A DNA stretch of 59,560 bases from Bacteroidaceae bacterium (GTDB lineage Bacteria > Bacteroidota > Bacteroidia > Bacteroidales > Bacteroidaceae), in assembly GCA_017451695.1 (NCBI GenBank), contig JAFTNW010000012.1, positions 1 through 59,560 of the forward strand. Reading direction: 5' to 3'. Numbering within the stretch: the first letter of the stretch is position 1; the number at the start of each line of letters is the position of its first letter. Below, piece by piece: positions 8,194-17,487 of the stretch. The translations under genes were made by a program, and so were the position numbers. The notes below the pieces were generated by a model, which did no database searches, had not been told where the DNA came from, and worked only from the letters and a program-made list of their open reading frames with translations.

Positions 8194-10617
8194 CTATTTA
8201 AGCAAGTTTATAATTGCCACAATCATGGTTGCAATAGAGGCTGTGGATGTACCTATTGTTGCCATCTCTGTGGGCGATAGTTTACCGCTACTGCTGCTGC
8301 GGGGCACTACAATCTCACAACCGGGCTCAACAGCCTTTTTGGAGTTCTTGGATACGTTTACAACATCGCCGTTCATATAAACTATATATACTCCGCTCTT
8401 TTTAGCCTTGTTGCTGTATCCACCGGCATGCTTTATATAGTATTTCACACTCTTTTTCTTCTCGTAGCTCAGAGTTATGGGGTGGCGCACCTCGCCACTT
8501 ACCCTAATGGTATATGCCTGCTGGGGAATATTAAGCACATCGCCGTCGCGCAACACCAAATCGCTGAAAGAGCCGGGATTCTCCATAGCCTCTTCAAGGT
8601 CTATTGCCACGGGGTAAACCTCACCAAGATTGAGTTTCAGGTTCATCAAAGAATCAAGCAGAGCAAGGTTCAGTTCTTTATCATCATCGCGCAGGCTCTC
8701 CTCGAGCATCTGTATTTGCGTTGTTTTCATTGTTGTCTCCCTCTTTTTACGCTCATCGGGTGTCATGCGGCGTCGGAGGCTTGCACCCTTTATATATGCA
8801 AGGGATGTAAAACCGCCCGCATCGCTCACAAGGTCGCTCAAGCGGTAGTTTTTGCTGGGGAGAACATAACTGCCCTCGTAGTTCACACAACCATTGATGC
8901 GCACCTCCTGAATCTCGGAGTAGGAAGGTGTGCGGCGCACCACTACATAGTCAAAGGGCTCCAACACAAAATTCTCGCCACCCTCTGCCACAAGACCATC
9001 CTTCAATGATATAGTATAGGCTTTGGACATCTGCTCTGTGAATTCGGTATTTTCGGGATCCAATATATTTCTGTAAATATCCACTTTCATCACCGACGCT
9101 GCACGTGTGAGACCACCTGCCTGCAAAATAAGATCCTCTACCGTGGTATTCTTGGCAAATTTGTATTTACCCGGGAGGTTTACCTCACCGCTTATGGTCA
9201 TAAATTGGTCGCCAAGCATCTCGGCCGAATTGGGAATGAAAAGCAGGTCGTTGTTTTTCAACGCCACATCGGCGGCTGTTCCATCAAGGATACCCTTCAA
9301 ATCCAGAGAGACCGTTTCAATGCTCTTGTCGAAATTACGATGCTGCAACACTGCGCGGTCAAGGAAAGCCTCCTCTACCACACCGCCGGCAGCAGCAACA
9401 AACTCGCTCACGGTTGAAATTTTATCGCCCAATTCATACAGGCCGGGATAGAACACGGCACCGCTTATTTCAATCATATTGGAGAAACGTGGCAGCATGC
9501 CCTCTACTATAACGGCATCACCATCCTTTATGGCAAATGCGGCAGCCTCGGGCTTTGATACTGTGTGCATGGAGTACTCGCGCCCGCTCTTGCGTGTAAC
9601 ATTGATATTCTCGGTATATGCATCGCCCGTAAAGCCACCTGCGTATGAAATCGCATCAAGCAAGGTTTCGCCCTCCTTCATTTCGTACTTCATGGCACGT
9701 TTCACCTTACCCGAAATCTTCACAATGTTATTGTATGCACCTACACTTATGATATCATTGTCGCGCAAACGTACATCGGCAGCGGTTTTTCCGTTGAGGA
9801 TATATTCATAAACATCGATTTCCGATATCTCTTTACCTGCACGATATACCTTTATGCTACGCAAGGTACCCATATCGTTTATTCCACCGGCAGCATACAA
9901 AGCATTGAATGCTGTGGAGAAGGCGCTTATGGTATAAGTCCCGGGAACGGCCACCTCGCCAAGCACCTGCACCTGTATGGAGCGCACAGAACCCAACGAC
10001 AAGCTCACCTGGGAATCGCTATATACATCGCCGAACCCCTCTTTTATGCGTCTTTCGGCTTGTGATACGGTGAGCCCCGACAAATATACCGGACCTACCC
10101 CATCCAAAAAGACCTTACCATCGGGCGAGATTGTCTCTTTGACATTGAACTGCGATGCACCCCAAACATCAATTATCACGGCATCACCGGCACCAAGAAC
10201 ATAATCGGCAGGTGTAGGCACGTTCATTGAGGGGGCGAAAGTGAGATTCTCTCTATTGAATATGTTACGGCCAAAAACCATATCCTCGGTATCCACTGCT
10301 GCATTGGTTGTTGCGGGCTCGGCTGTTGCGGGCTCATCGGCAATATCGGCACCATCCACGCGCTCGCGTTGGAGCGTTCCCGCCTCCGAAGCATTTTCAT
10401 TCACAGCTCTGCTGCTCGAAACCTTGGACTTTACACGCTGCAACTGCTCGGGAGTAACACCCTGCTTCAACAGCGTTTTGGCTATTTCCTGTTCAGAAGA
10501 GCCTTTGTCCTTCTCTGTTATGATGATTTCCAAAACTTTGTCATCCGAAATCACCTGCGCAAACGATGCAAGTGAGAAGATGGAAACCATAACCAAAAAC
10601 AAAAATCTTTTCATCAT
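8194..10617 (-). CDS. SLBB-domain polysaccharide export protein (Wza-like)
   Basis: This 807-residue secreted protein has a signal peptide (MMKRFLFLVMVSIFSLASFAQ). A Poly_export domain begins near residue 135 (PADYVLGAGDAVIIDVWG) and is followed by several SLBB domains; repeated ISGEV/ISGAV-type starts and DAGGF/AAGG turns are visible to about residue 750. A hydrophobic segment near the C-terminus (about 785-805) may insert in a membrane. It is much longer than E. coli Wza (about 380 residues) because of extra SLBB units, which is usual in Bacteroidota. It probably forms the outer-membrane export channel for the polymer. It is the second gene of the operon, 9 nt after the sugar transferase gene. 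Confidence 0.88.
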   Translation of the reverse strand: MMKRFLFLVMVSIFSLASFAQVISDDKVLEIIITEKDKGSSEQEIAKTLLKQGVTPEQLQRVKSKVSSSRAVNENASEAGTLQRERVDGADIADEPATAEPATTNAAVDTEDMVFGRNIFNRENLTFAPSMNVPTPADYVLGAGDAVIIDVWGASQFNVKETISPDGKVFLDGVGPVYLSGLTVSQAERRIKEGFGDVYSDSQVSLSLGSVRSIQVQVLGEVAVPGTYTISAFSTAFNALYAAGGINDMGTLRSIKVYRAGKEISEIDVYEYILNGKTAADVRLRDNDIISVGAYNNIVKISGKVKRAMKYEMKEGETLLDAISYAGGFTGDAYTENINVTRKSGREYSMHTVSKPEAAAFAIKDGDAVIVEGMLPRFSNMIEISGAVFYPGLYELGDKISTVSEFVAAAGGVVEEAFLDRAVLQHRNFDKSIETVSLDLKGILDGTAADVALKNNDLLFIPNSAEMLGDQFMTISGEVNLPGKYKFAKNTTVEDLILQAGGLTRAASVMKVDIYRNILDPENTEFTEQMSKAYTISLKDGLVAEGGENFVLEPFDYVVVRRTPSYSEIQEVRINGCVNYEGSYVLPSKNYRLSDLVSDAGGFTSLAYIKGASLRRRMTPDERKKRETTMKTTQIQMLEESLRDDDKELNLALLDSLMNLKLNLGEVYPVAIDLEEAMENPGSFSDLVLRDGDVLNIPQQAYTIRVSGEVRHPITLSYEKKKSVKYYIKHAGGYSNKAKKSGVYIVYMNGDVVNVSKNSKKAVEPGCEIVVPRSSSSGKLSPTEMATIGTSTASIATMIVAIINLLK

Positions 10618-10626
10618 ATTCGTATT

Positions 10627-11220
10627 TTATATTTTTTTTCCTTTAAGTATGCTGTAAACCGTGATAAAGACAATCTTTATATCGAGCCAAAGCCCCCTCT
10701 TCTGCAAATACTCCAAATCCATATCAAGGCGGATGAGCATCTTTTCCATGGTGTCGGTATATCCGTTATACACCGATGCAGGCGATGTGAGGCCCGGACG
10801 CATGAGGTAGATGTATTCGTAATCGGGGTTGTGTTGCATTATTTTGTCTATAAAGAACTTGCGTTCGGGGCGAGGGCCCACGAAAGACATATCGCCCACC
10901 AACACGTTCCACAGCTGAGGCAATTCATCGAGATGATGCTCGCGCAAGAAACGGCCGAACGGTGTCAGGCGATTATCCTCCTTGCATGCAAGATTGGGCT
11001 CTTCGCTATCGTCGGCATCAACACGCATCGTGCGATATTTAAGTATGAAAAAAGGCTTGCCCTTGTAGCCTATACGCTCTTGTTTGAAGATAACAGGCCC
11101 ATCGCCCTGCTTGCGCAGTTTGATGTAGATGTATAGAAACAGCGGGGAGAGAAACAGCATACCCACCAACGAACAAACGACATCGAATATGCGTTTTATT
11201 GTTCGCTGGCAGATGTTCAT
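10627..11220 (-). CDS. Initiating sugar-1-phosphate transferase, PglC-like
   Basis: This is a roughly 197-residue monotopic phosphoglycosyl transferase. One hydrophobic membrane segment (FDVVCSLVGMLFLSPLFLYI) is followed by the conserved KYRTM, the catalytic Asp-Glu dyad in HHLDELPQLWN, and GDMSFVGPRPE. It transfers a sugar phosphate to undecaprenyl phosphate, starting the repeat unit. I chose the start at 11220 (MNICQRTIKRIFD) by comparison with small PglC-type proteins; an in-frame start at 11250 or 11274 would add 10 or 18 residues. A GGAGG lies upstream, but its spacing suits none of these starts well. It is the first gene of the operon and lies about 140 nt after a clear promoter. Confidence 0.88.
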   Translation of the reverse strand: MNICQRTIKRIFDVVCSLVGMLFLSPLFLYIYIKLRKQGDGPVIFKQERIGYKGKPFFILKYRTMRVDADDSEEPNLACKEDNRLTPFGRFLREHHLDELPQLWNVLVGDMSFVGPRPERKFFIDKIMQHNPDYEYIYLMRPGLTSPASVYNGYTDTMEKMLIRLDMDLEYLQKRGLWLDIKIVFITVYSILKGKKI

Positions 11221-11361
11221 GCCATCACTATATTTTTTACCTCCTTGCATGTTGTAAATCAAAAGCAGATACAATCATTTAATTAACTGCAAATGCCGCT
11301 TTTTATTGTGCAAAAGCAACAATAATTATGCGCGACGCACGCTGTTATTATAAAATAAACA

Positions 11362-11393
11362 CAAAATTAGTAATTTTAACAATAACAAGCAAA
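11362..11393 (-). promoter_or_regulatory. Promoter of the surface polysaccharide operon
   Basis: On the minus strand there is TTTG (complement of 11390-11393), a 20-nt spacer, then TAATTTTG (complement of 11362-11369). This matches the Bacteroidota sigma-ABfr consensus at both boxes. It lies between the SpoIID-like gene and the sugar transferase gene and leaves an untranslated leader of about 130 nt. No invertible promoter repeats and no UpxY-type antiterminator gene were found near it. Confidence 0.65.
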
Positions 11394-11445
11394 GCAAAAC
11401 AGGAAAATATAGCCGCAAGCAAAACGGATGCTCAAAATTGCACCC

Positions 11446-12732
11446 TTAATCTACCGGTTCAAGGAGTGCACCCGGGTAATAGTGTTGCAGGATTTGGGTG
11501 TATGAAAAGCCCTTTTCGCCCATCACGGCAGCCCCTATCTGGCAAAGCCCCACTCCATGCCCCCAGCCGGCACCTTTGAGCAGAAAAGCCGTTGTTCCGT
11601 GTTCGCTTATTTTATCCACCACAAAAGCCGAACTGTAAAGATGTGTGGGCGACAGCCAACGACGAATTTCAAGTTCCTTGCCCACGGTTTTCACAGCCTT
11701 GGTACCCACAATGCGCAATTTCACCAAACGGCCCGACGCTCCGCGCTCCACAGGTTGCAAATCCTCTATCACACCAAAATCAATGCCCGAACGGGCTGCA
11801 ACAAGACGCGACAGCTCTTCTTGACTATATTTCACCTGCCAGCGATAAAAATCGGGGGTTTCACGGTCGTAATTATTAAGCACTTGGGATAGTATTTCGG
11901 GGGCCACAGCCGAACAGAAGGCATCGGGCTCGCTCTCTATCCATGCGCGGGCACCATCTTCGGTAGACAGCGGTGGCAATGGCTCTTTTTGCTCCGTATC
12001 GCGGAATGCTTGCAGATAGGCATAATCCACATCCTCCCAACAGGCCGAGAAACGCTCCGTGGCACCACCGCAACACTTGCTGAAACGGGCATCGCACACC
12101 TCACCCCCGTATTTAAGCACAATATTTTCCGTTGCCTTTACGGCAGCCTCCACATTGGGGTTAAGCGAGCGGGTGAGCCCCTGATATCGCTGGCAATGGT
12201 CATCGGCACAGAGGTCGAAGAGCGTGTGGTCTTCGCGGGCATACCAGCGGATTACCTCATCGGGCGATTCATGGCCAAGCACCCCCGCTTGCGAGCGTTG
12301 CTTGCGCAGCAACTGCGCATAGAGCCAGCTGCGCGATATAACGGTGTGGGCTTTCAAGAATTCGAGCGAGCTTGTGCCCGACATCTCCGACGATATTACG
12401 CTCACTAAATAATCTTCGACAAAAAGGCGGTTTATAGCCCTCACCTGCCCACTTTCCACAATAAAACGCAACTCGCCTTTGAAAGTTTGGTTTTCCTTGC
12501 GTTGCCAATGAAAATTGACTCCTATGACCACATCGTGCAGCACAAAGCGACAAGCGTCGTCGGTGGGAACAAAAAGAAGTTCCCGGCTCTCGCTATCGTT
12601 GAAAATAAGGCCGTTTTCACCGATGGAAACACTGTTTTTTGCACCACATGGCACCCCGTTGCAGGTATATGCACCCACAAACTCAAACACAATGCGGGGA
12701 GCGAGCAGAATGCCTACATCAACCGTTTTCAT
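11446..12732 (-). CDS. SpoIID/LytB-domain protein
   Basis: This 428-residue protein carries the SpoIID domain, recognised by the block around FVEDYLVSVISSEMSG, then AHTVISRSWLYAQLL, FSKCCGGATERFS and the terminal GAGWGHGVGLCQIGA. In Firmicutes SpoIID is a lytic transglycosylase and LytB an amidase enhancer; in Bacteroidota the role is not established. No signal peptide is visible, which is odd for a wall-active enzyme. I set the start at 12732 because its ATG overlaps the TGA of the upstream gene (ATGA), a coupling arrangement; an upstream in-frame start would add 8 residues. It forms a two-gene unit with the DUF4922 fusion. Confidence 0.82.
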   Translation of the reverse strand: MKTVDVGILLAPRIVFEFVGAYTCNGVPCGAKNSVSIGENGLIFNDSESRELLFVPTDDACRFVLHDVVIGVNFHWQRKENQTFKGELRFIVESGQVRAINRLFVEDYLVSVISSEMSGTSSLEFLKAHTVISRSWLYAQLLRKQRSQAGVLGHESPDEVIRWYAREDHTLFDLCADDHCQRYQGLTRSLNPNVEAAVKATENIVLKYGGEVCDARFSKCCGGATERFSACWEDVDYAYLQAFRDTEQKEPLPPLSTEDGARAWIESEPDAFCSAVAPEILSQVLNNYDRETPDFYRWQVKYSQEELSRLVAARSGIDFGVIEDLQPVERGASGRLVKLRIVGTKAVKTVGKELEIRRWLSPTHLYSSAFVVDKISEHGTTAFLLKGAGWGHGVGLCQIGAAVMGEKGFSYTQILQHYYPGALLEPVD

Positions 12733-15137
12733 AAGGCATCGACAATATTTTCGCACACCTCATCGGCTGTGGTTTCGTCTATGGCAACCTCGCGCAACAG
12801 CGCCGCTGCCTCATCGGCTGTTATGTTATCAAAATCACATTTGCGCGGTGTTATGAGCAGGCCTGCCATATCCAGAGTACCCGGGCTCACCATGCGCTGT
12901 GCATCGTCATCGGCACCATAGCATGCAGGGCGATGCTTGGCACGAGGTATAACCGTTACCACATATCCTTGCGATGGGGAATAACTGCATATCACATTCA
13001 TGCGAGGCTCCACCTCACCATCGACCATGGGAAGAGCTGCCGCAAGGCTGTTCATCAACTCCACAGCCCCGCTCACACAATTGGCAACTATCACAAAAAG
13101 AGGCACCACATAATCATCAACCCTGTAAAGTGCGCTCCCCTCTGCTATATACAGAGGCTGCATACCCTCCTCTATCGTTGCACACCATTGTTCGTTCAAC
13201 AGAGGAATATCGGCCATGCGCGCCGCCTGCAAATGAGCGTGGTCGGGGGCCGAGGCTCCGCATTTTGCTCCGTTATAGAAAAGAGCCATACCCTGCCATG
13301 CACACGACAGATGCAACATATCGGCAAAAAGCGCATTTATCCTCTGGGGAGTATGGCCGTTTTTTGCTATTGTAAAGTGGAATGGCAATATGGGGAAAGG
13401 ATTCACAAGCACTGTGAGAGAGCCCAAGGCACTCAGGCTCATCTGCTGCGCAGGGCGATTGGCCGAACACAGGAAACAGGGGCGTGCTGCCAACGAAGCC
13501 GCATCCACCCTGGCTGCGGTGGAGACGGCGCGTGCAGGATTGTACTGCAATGCAAGACCATTATCGAACGTACGAACACTAACCGAAGAGAGAGCATCGT
13601 AACGCGCCTCGGCATCGGGCCACTGCGCCAGCTGGCGGGCAAAGAAATCCTCCAATTCATCGAGCGACGGAACAGCCATCTCCTTCACAAGTTCCAAGCG
13701 TGCCTGCAATTCGGCCGTGCGTATAGAATCTTTGTAAAAATTGTGCGCATTTACCTTGGCATGCGAAAGAGCAGCATCGGAGTTACCGCCCCAGCGACGG
13801 CACAGATAGAGCACATCGTATATGCGGCCTATCCTGTAACGACGGGAAATCTGCAATCCCACGGCATAATCCTCGCCATAGCTCACATTGGGAAAGCCCA
13901 CCGAGCGAATGACAGGCGTGTAAAAAGCGCGCGGAGCACCCAATCCGTTTATACGCAGAGCATTGTTACGGCCATTCTCTTCGCTCCATTCGCGGTGGTC
14001 TATCACCCCGGGAGGGAGTGTATTCAAATCAAAATCGCAAATGCGATATGAACCTATGAGCATGGCGCAACGCTGCCTGTAAAACTCATCCACAATCTGT
14101 TGAAGGGTGTTGGGGGAGCTGTAAAGGTCGTCGCTGTCGAGCTGCACGGCAAAACGGCCGCAATGAGAGCTGTTCACCGCCTCGTTCCAGCAACCGCCTA
14201 TACCCAAATCGGTGCGGGCGGGTATTATATGCACCACCCTTTCGTCGCCGAAAGCATCTATTATATCGGATGTTCCGTCGGTGGAGTGGTTATCCACCAC
14301 TATTATATTAAACGGGAAGGAGGCCTGCTGTTCAAGGACAGATTTAATTGCATCGCCAATGGTTGATGCACGGTTAAGCACAGGAATAACAACAGATGCC
14401 TCAACAGGGAAATCGCCGGCAGACAGTTCTATATCGTCATATTTACAGGCCGGCAGACAGCCACCTATCGCTTTTAGATGAGCGGTACACACATCCTCCA
14501 TTTCTATCTGAACCTCGCGCTGTGCAGGGTTCACATAATCAAACTGTTTCTCGCCACTCTTGCGGGTATCCGTTTCATGCTCCGTATAAAGGAACTCTTT
14601 ATAATGAAAAATTTTACCAATGCGGCTAAGCGCAAGGCGCAATCGGTAGAGGCCTGCATATACATATTCATCCGATGCCGACAAAGCATACTCTTTCAAT
14701 GCCGAGGTGCGAAAAAGGAGTACTGAGCCAAAATCAAAATCGTTTCGCAAGCTACCTTGCTGATAATTGATTGTGGGTGCCTCGCATTTTTCGCCGTCGA
14801 TGATTTTATGGTAATCGGCATAGGCCATTGAGGCATCTTGCGGTACTGATGCGCAAAACTTCTCCAATGCCGAGGGGGTTACTTGCGGCAATCCTTTTGA
14901 AAAATATATTACAAATTCCGATGTTGCGGCTGCTGCCATCTTCAAAAATGTATCGTCGGCAACAAGTGATTTCACTTGAATTCCCCTCACTTTCGACGGC
15001 AGGGGCGTGGAGCACTCTTCGGGGCACATCAAAAAAATGTCAGCCACAGCGGGCGACTCCATGAACGGTTGCACTTGCTGCAACAAACAATCCCCGATGA
15101 AATGAGGAATAAAGAGGTCTATCGACATATTTTTCAT
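12729..15137 (-). CDS. Glycosyltransferase family 2 / DUF4922 (GalT-HIT-like) fusion
   Basis: This 802-residue protein has three parts. Residues 1-230 look like a degenerate glycosyltransferase-2-like domain. Residues 245-480 are a GT-A family 2 domain (SVVIPVLNRASTIGDAIKS, then the DxD-type QLDSDDLY at 332-339). Residues 540-800 match DUF4922: a CFLC pair at 554-557 and PDHAHLQA at 631-638, where HxHxQ recalls the nucleotidyl-transfer site of galactose-1-phosphate uridylyltransferase and HIT proteins. It may couple sugar transfer with sugar-1-phosphate or nucleotide-sugar chemistry, but no reaction is proven. A start three codons later (15128) is possible. It is the first gene of a unit with the SpoIID-like gene. 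Confidence 0.8.
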   Translation of the reverse strand: MKNMSIDLFIPHFIGDCLLQQVQPFMESPAVADIFLMCPEECSTPLPSKVRGIQVKSLVADDTFLKMAAAATSEFVIYFSKGLPQVTPSALEKFCASVPQDASMAYADYHKIIDGEKCEAPTINYQQGSLRNDFDFGSVLLFRTSALKEYALSASDEYVYAGLYRLRLALSRIGKIFHYKEFLYTEHETDTRKSGEKQFDYVNPAQREVQIEMEDVCTAHLKAIGGCLPACKYDDIELSAGDFPVEASVVIPVLNRASTIGDAIKSVLEQQASFPFNIIVVDNHSTDGTSDIIDAFGDERVVHIIPARTDLGIGGCWNEAVNSSHCGRFAVQLDSDDLYSSPNTLQQIVDEFYRQRCAMLIGSYRICDFDLNTLPPGVIDHREWSEENGRNNALRINGLGAPRAFYTPVIRSVGFPNVSYGEDYAVGLQISRRYRIGRIYDVLYLCRRWGGNSDAALSHAKVNAHNFYKDSIRTAELQARLELVKEMAVPSLDELEDFFARQLAQWPDAEARYDALSSVSVRTFDNGLALQYNPARAVSTAARVDAASLAARPCFLCSANRPAQQMSLSALGSLTVLVNPFPILPFHFTIAKNGHTPQRINALFADMLHLSCAWQGMALFYNGAKCGASAPDHAHLQAARMADIPLLNEQWCATIEEGMQPLYIAEGSALYRVDDYVVPLFVIVANCVSGAVELMNSLAAALPMVDGEVEPRMNVICSYSPSQGYVVTVIPRAKHRPACYGADDDAQRMVSPGTLDMAGLLITPRKCDFDNITADEAAALLREVAIDETTADEVCENIVDAL

Positions 15138-15188
15138 ATATTTTATTTTACAAAAAACGAAATGCCCACCCGGGCATAACTACCACTG

Positions 15189-15220
15189 CGAAAGTAATAA
15201 AAAGCACGATATTACACAAA
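15189..15220 (-). promoter_or_regulatory. Promoter for the GT2/DUF4922-spoIID unit
   Basis: The minus strand has TTTG (complement of 15217-15220), a 20-nt spacer and TACTTTCG (complement of 15189-15196), one mismatch from the -7 consensus TAnnTTTG. It is about 50 nt upstream of the start codon in the divergent intergenic region. Confidence 0.5.
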
Positions 15221-15312
15221 AACCACGCAACAAAATATTGCCCGCACCCCGATTGGCATATTATTTATAGTAAATTAAAACAATTTCATTAAGTAAATTG
15301 GAAATAATCACT

Positions 15313-15320
15313 TATTTTTG
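15313..15320 (+). promoter_or_regulatory. Candidate -7 element for the rlmN operon
   Basis: TATTTTTG matches TAnnTTTG and lies 23 nt upstream of the rlmN start. The expected -33 region is AT-rich without a clear TTTG, so this is a partial match. Confidence 0.4.
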
Positions 15321-15343
15321 CATAAGAAACAGAGCTACGAACC

Positions 15344-16378
15344 ATGAGCGACAAGAAGAGATATTTGCTGGGAATGACACTTGCAGAGCTGAAGGAGGCT
15401 GTGCAAGAGGCCGGCATGCCCGCCTTTACTGCCAAACAGATAGCAGATTGGGTGTATAAGAAGCGTGTCCGCCACATCGAGGAAATGACGAACATCTCAT
15501 TGAAAAACCGCGAGAAATTGCAACAGTTGTTCGAGGTGGGGCACTGCCCGCCTGCCGATGCCGCACGCTCGTGCGACGGCACCGTAAAATATCTTTATGC
15601 GGTGGATAACAACCATTTTGTGGAGGCAGTTTACATCCCCGACGGCGAGCGTGCCACCCTGTGCGTTTCGTGCCAGGTGGGGTGCAAGATGAATTGCCTT
15701 TTCTGCATGACAGGCAAGCAAAAATACACCGCCGGGCTCACTGCCAACGAGATTCTTAACCAGATATTCGCCTTGCCCGAGCACGACAAACTCACAAACA
15801 TAGTGTTCATGGGCATGGGAGAGCCTTGCGACAACCTCGACAACATATTAAAGACAATTGAGGTGCTGACAGCCGATTATGCTCTGGGCTGGAGCCCTCA
15901 CCGCCTCACAGTGTCGTCGGTGGGAGTGCGCAAAGGACTTAAACGCCTGCTCGATGCCGGCGACTACCATATTGCAATAAGCCTGCACCACCCCATCCCC
16001 GAAAAACGCAGCGAGATAATGCCGGCCGAGCGCGGATACTCGATAACGGAGATTGTGGAGTTGCTCAAAGAGTACGACTTCAGCCACCAGCGCCGCCTCA
16101 CCTTTGAGTACATAGTGTTCAAAGGGATAAACGATTCGGCTTTTCATGCACGCAAGCTGTTGCAACTGCTATCGGGGCTCGACTGCCGCATAAACCTCAT
16201 ACGCTACCACGCCATACCGGGTGTACCCTTGGAGGGGGTGAGCAACGAGGAGATGACCAACCTGCGCGACTACCTCACCAAGAACGGCCTGTTCACCACC
16301 ATACGAGCATCGCGTGGAGAGGATATTTTTGCGGCATGCGGCATGCTTTCAACCCTTAAAAACGAGCAAAAACAATAA
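15344..16378 (+). CDS. rlmN: 23S rRNA (adenine-2503-C2)-methyltransferase RlmN
   Basis: This 344-residue radical SAM enzyme methylates C2 of A2503 in 23S rRNA and, in the family, also C2 of A37 in some tRNAs. The CX3CX2C cluster motif is C114, C118, C121 in the segment GCKMNCLFCMTG. The second catalytic cysteine that carries the methyl group is C332 in FAACGML. The length is standard. The GMGEPCDN motif (SAM binding) is present. It starts a plus-strand run of seven genes with short gaps; the DUF4837 gene follows after 27 nt. Confidence 0.96.
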   Translation: MSDKKRYLLGMTLAELKEAVQEAGMPAFTAKQIADWVYKKRVRHIEEMTNISLKNREKLQQLFEVGHCPPADAARSCDGTVKYLYAVDNNHFVEAVYIPDGERATLCVSCQVGCKMNCLFCMTGKQKYTAGLTANEILNQIFALPEHDKLTNIVFMGMGEPCDNLDNILKTIEVLTADYALGWSPHRLTVSSVGVRKGLKRLLDAGDYHIAISLHHPIPEKRSEIMPAERGYSITEIVELLKEYDFSHQRRLTFEYIVFKGINDSAFHARKLLQLLSGLDCRINLIRYHAIPGVPLEGVSNEEMTNLRDYLTKNGLFTTIRASRGEDIFAACGMLSTLKNEQKQ

Positions 16379-16405
16379 ATCAAGAATTAATAAAAAAGAT
16401 ATATC

Positions 16406-17470
16406 ATGAAAAAATTATTCATCTTACTATTTACTGCCACAATACTTGCATCGTGCAGTGGCAACGGCAGCACATCGCTGCTCACGCCCCCATCGAGCGG
16501 ACTACCCTATGAGGTACTTGTAGTATGCGATAAAGAGACATGGGAAGGCCCCGCAGGCCGTGCCCTGTTTGAAGTGCTCGACAGAGATGTACCCGCCATA
16601 CCGCAGTCGGAGCGTTCGTTCCGCATCTCATTTACAGAGCCCGCGGGATTCTCGCGCCTGCTGAAATCGTTCCGCAATATCATTGAGGTAAAGATAGACA
16701 AGAGCCAATTTACACAGACAAAGTTCAAATACACCCAGGACAAATATGCCTCTCCACAGATGATAATGACAATACAATCGCCCTCAAAGGAGGAGTTTCT
16801 CGATTATGTAACAAAGAACTCACAGGTGATTATAGATTTCTTCACATCGACCGAAATGAATCGCGAGTTGCAGGACTTGAAAAAGGAGAAGAACCACAAC
16901 ACCAATTTCCTCGATTCGGTAAAAAAGAAATTCGGATGCGAGATGTTCATTACAAAAAACATACGCAGCATAAAGAGCGGCGAAAATTTCCTGTGGGCAT
17001 CGGATATTTCAAACAACAACAGCAGCATACAGAACTATGTTGTTTACAGCTACCCCTACACAAGCACCGACAATTTCTCGCGCGAAAACTTCATGCAAAA
17101 GCGCGACTCGGTGATGAAGATAAATATTCCCGGCAACCGCCCCGACCGTTACATGGCAACCGACACCATGTTTGTGGATGTGTATGACACAGAATTCCGC
17201 CAAAGATACATGCAGGTGGCAAAAGGATTGTGGCAGATGGAGAACGACATGATGGGCGGCCCGTTTGTATCGCACCAGATGGTAGATGAAAAGAACGGAC
17301 GTGTGATTGTGGCAGAGACATTCCTCTACGCGCCCAACAAGAAGAAGGGCGACCTCATTCGCAAGCTCGAGGCAGCCCTTTTCTCATTAAGGCTTCCTGC
17401 AGACAAGGATATAGAGAACAGTATTCACATACCCGAGGTGGTTATTGACGATAGTGATATTAACGAATAA
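16406..17470 (+). CDS. DUF4837 family lipoprotein
   Basis: This 354-residue protein has a lipoprotein signal peptide ending in ILASCSG with the cysteine at residue 16. The mature part matches DUF4837, a Bacteroidota-specific envelope family, by PYEVLVVCDKETWEGPAG near the start and GGPFVSHQMVDE near residue 283. No enzymatic motif is recognised. It lies between rlmN and pdxA, an arrangement that suggests co-transcription rather than shared function. Confidence 0.85.
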   Translation: MKKLFILLFTATILASCSGNGSTSLLTPPSSGLPYEVLVVCDKETWEGPAGRALFEVLDRDVPAIPQSERSFRISFTEPAGFSRLLKSFRNIIEVKIDKSQFTQTKFKYTQDKYASPQMIMTIQSPSKEEFLDYVTKNSQVIIDFFTSTEMNRELQDLKKEKNHNTNFLDSVKKKFGCEMFITKNIRSIKSGENFLWASDISNNNSSIQNYVVYSYPYTSTDNFSRENFMQKRDSVMKINIPGNRPDRYMATDTMFVDVYDTEFRQRYMQVAKGLWQMENDMMGGPFVSHQMVDEKNGRVIVAETFLYAPNKKKGDLIRKLEAALFSLRLPADKDIENSIHIPEVVIDDSDINE

Positions 17471-17487
17471 AAAAACAATTGACAGAT

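Noticed and set aside
11275..11445. Invertible promoter region for phase variation of the polysaccharide operon
   Set aside because: No flanking inverted repeats of the expected size and no adjacent invertase gene; a normal fixed promoter is visible.
12933..14051. 372-codon open frame antisense to the GT2/DUF4922 gene
   Set aside because: The opposite strand encodes recognisable glycosyltransferase and DUF4922 motifs; the antisense product has no such pattern.
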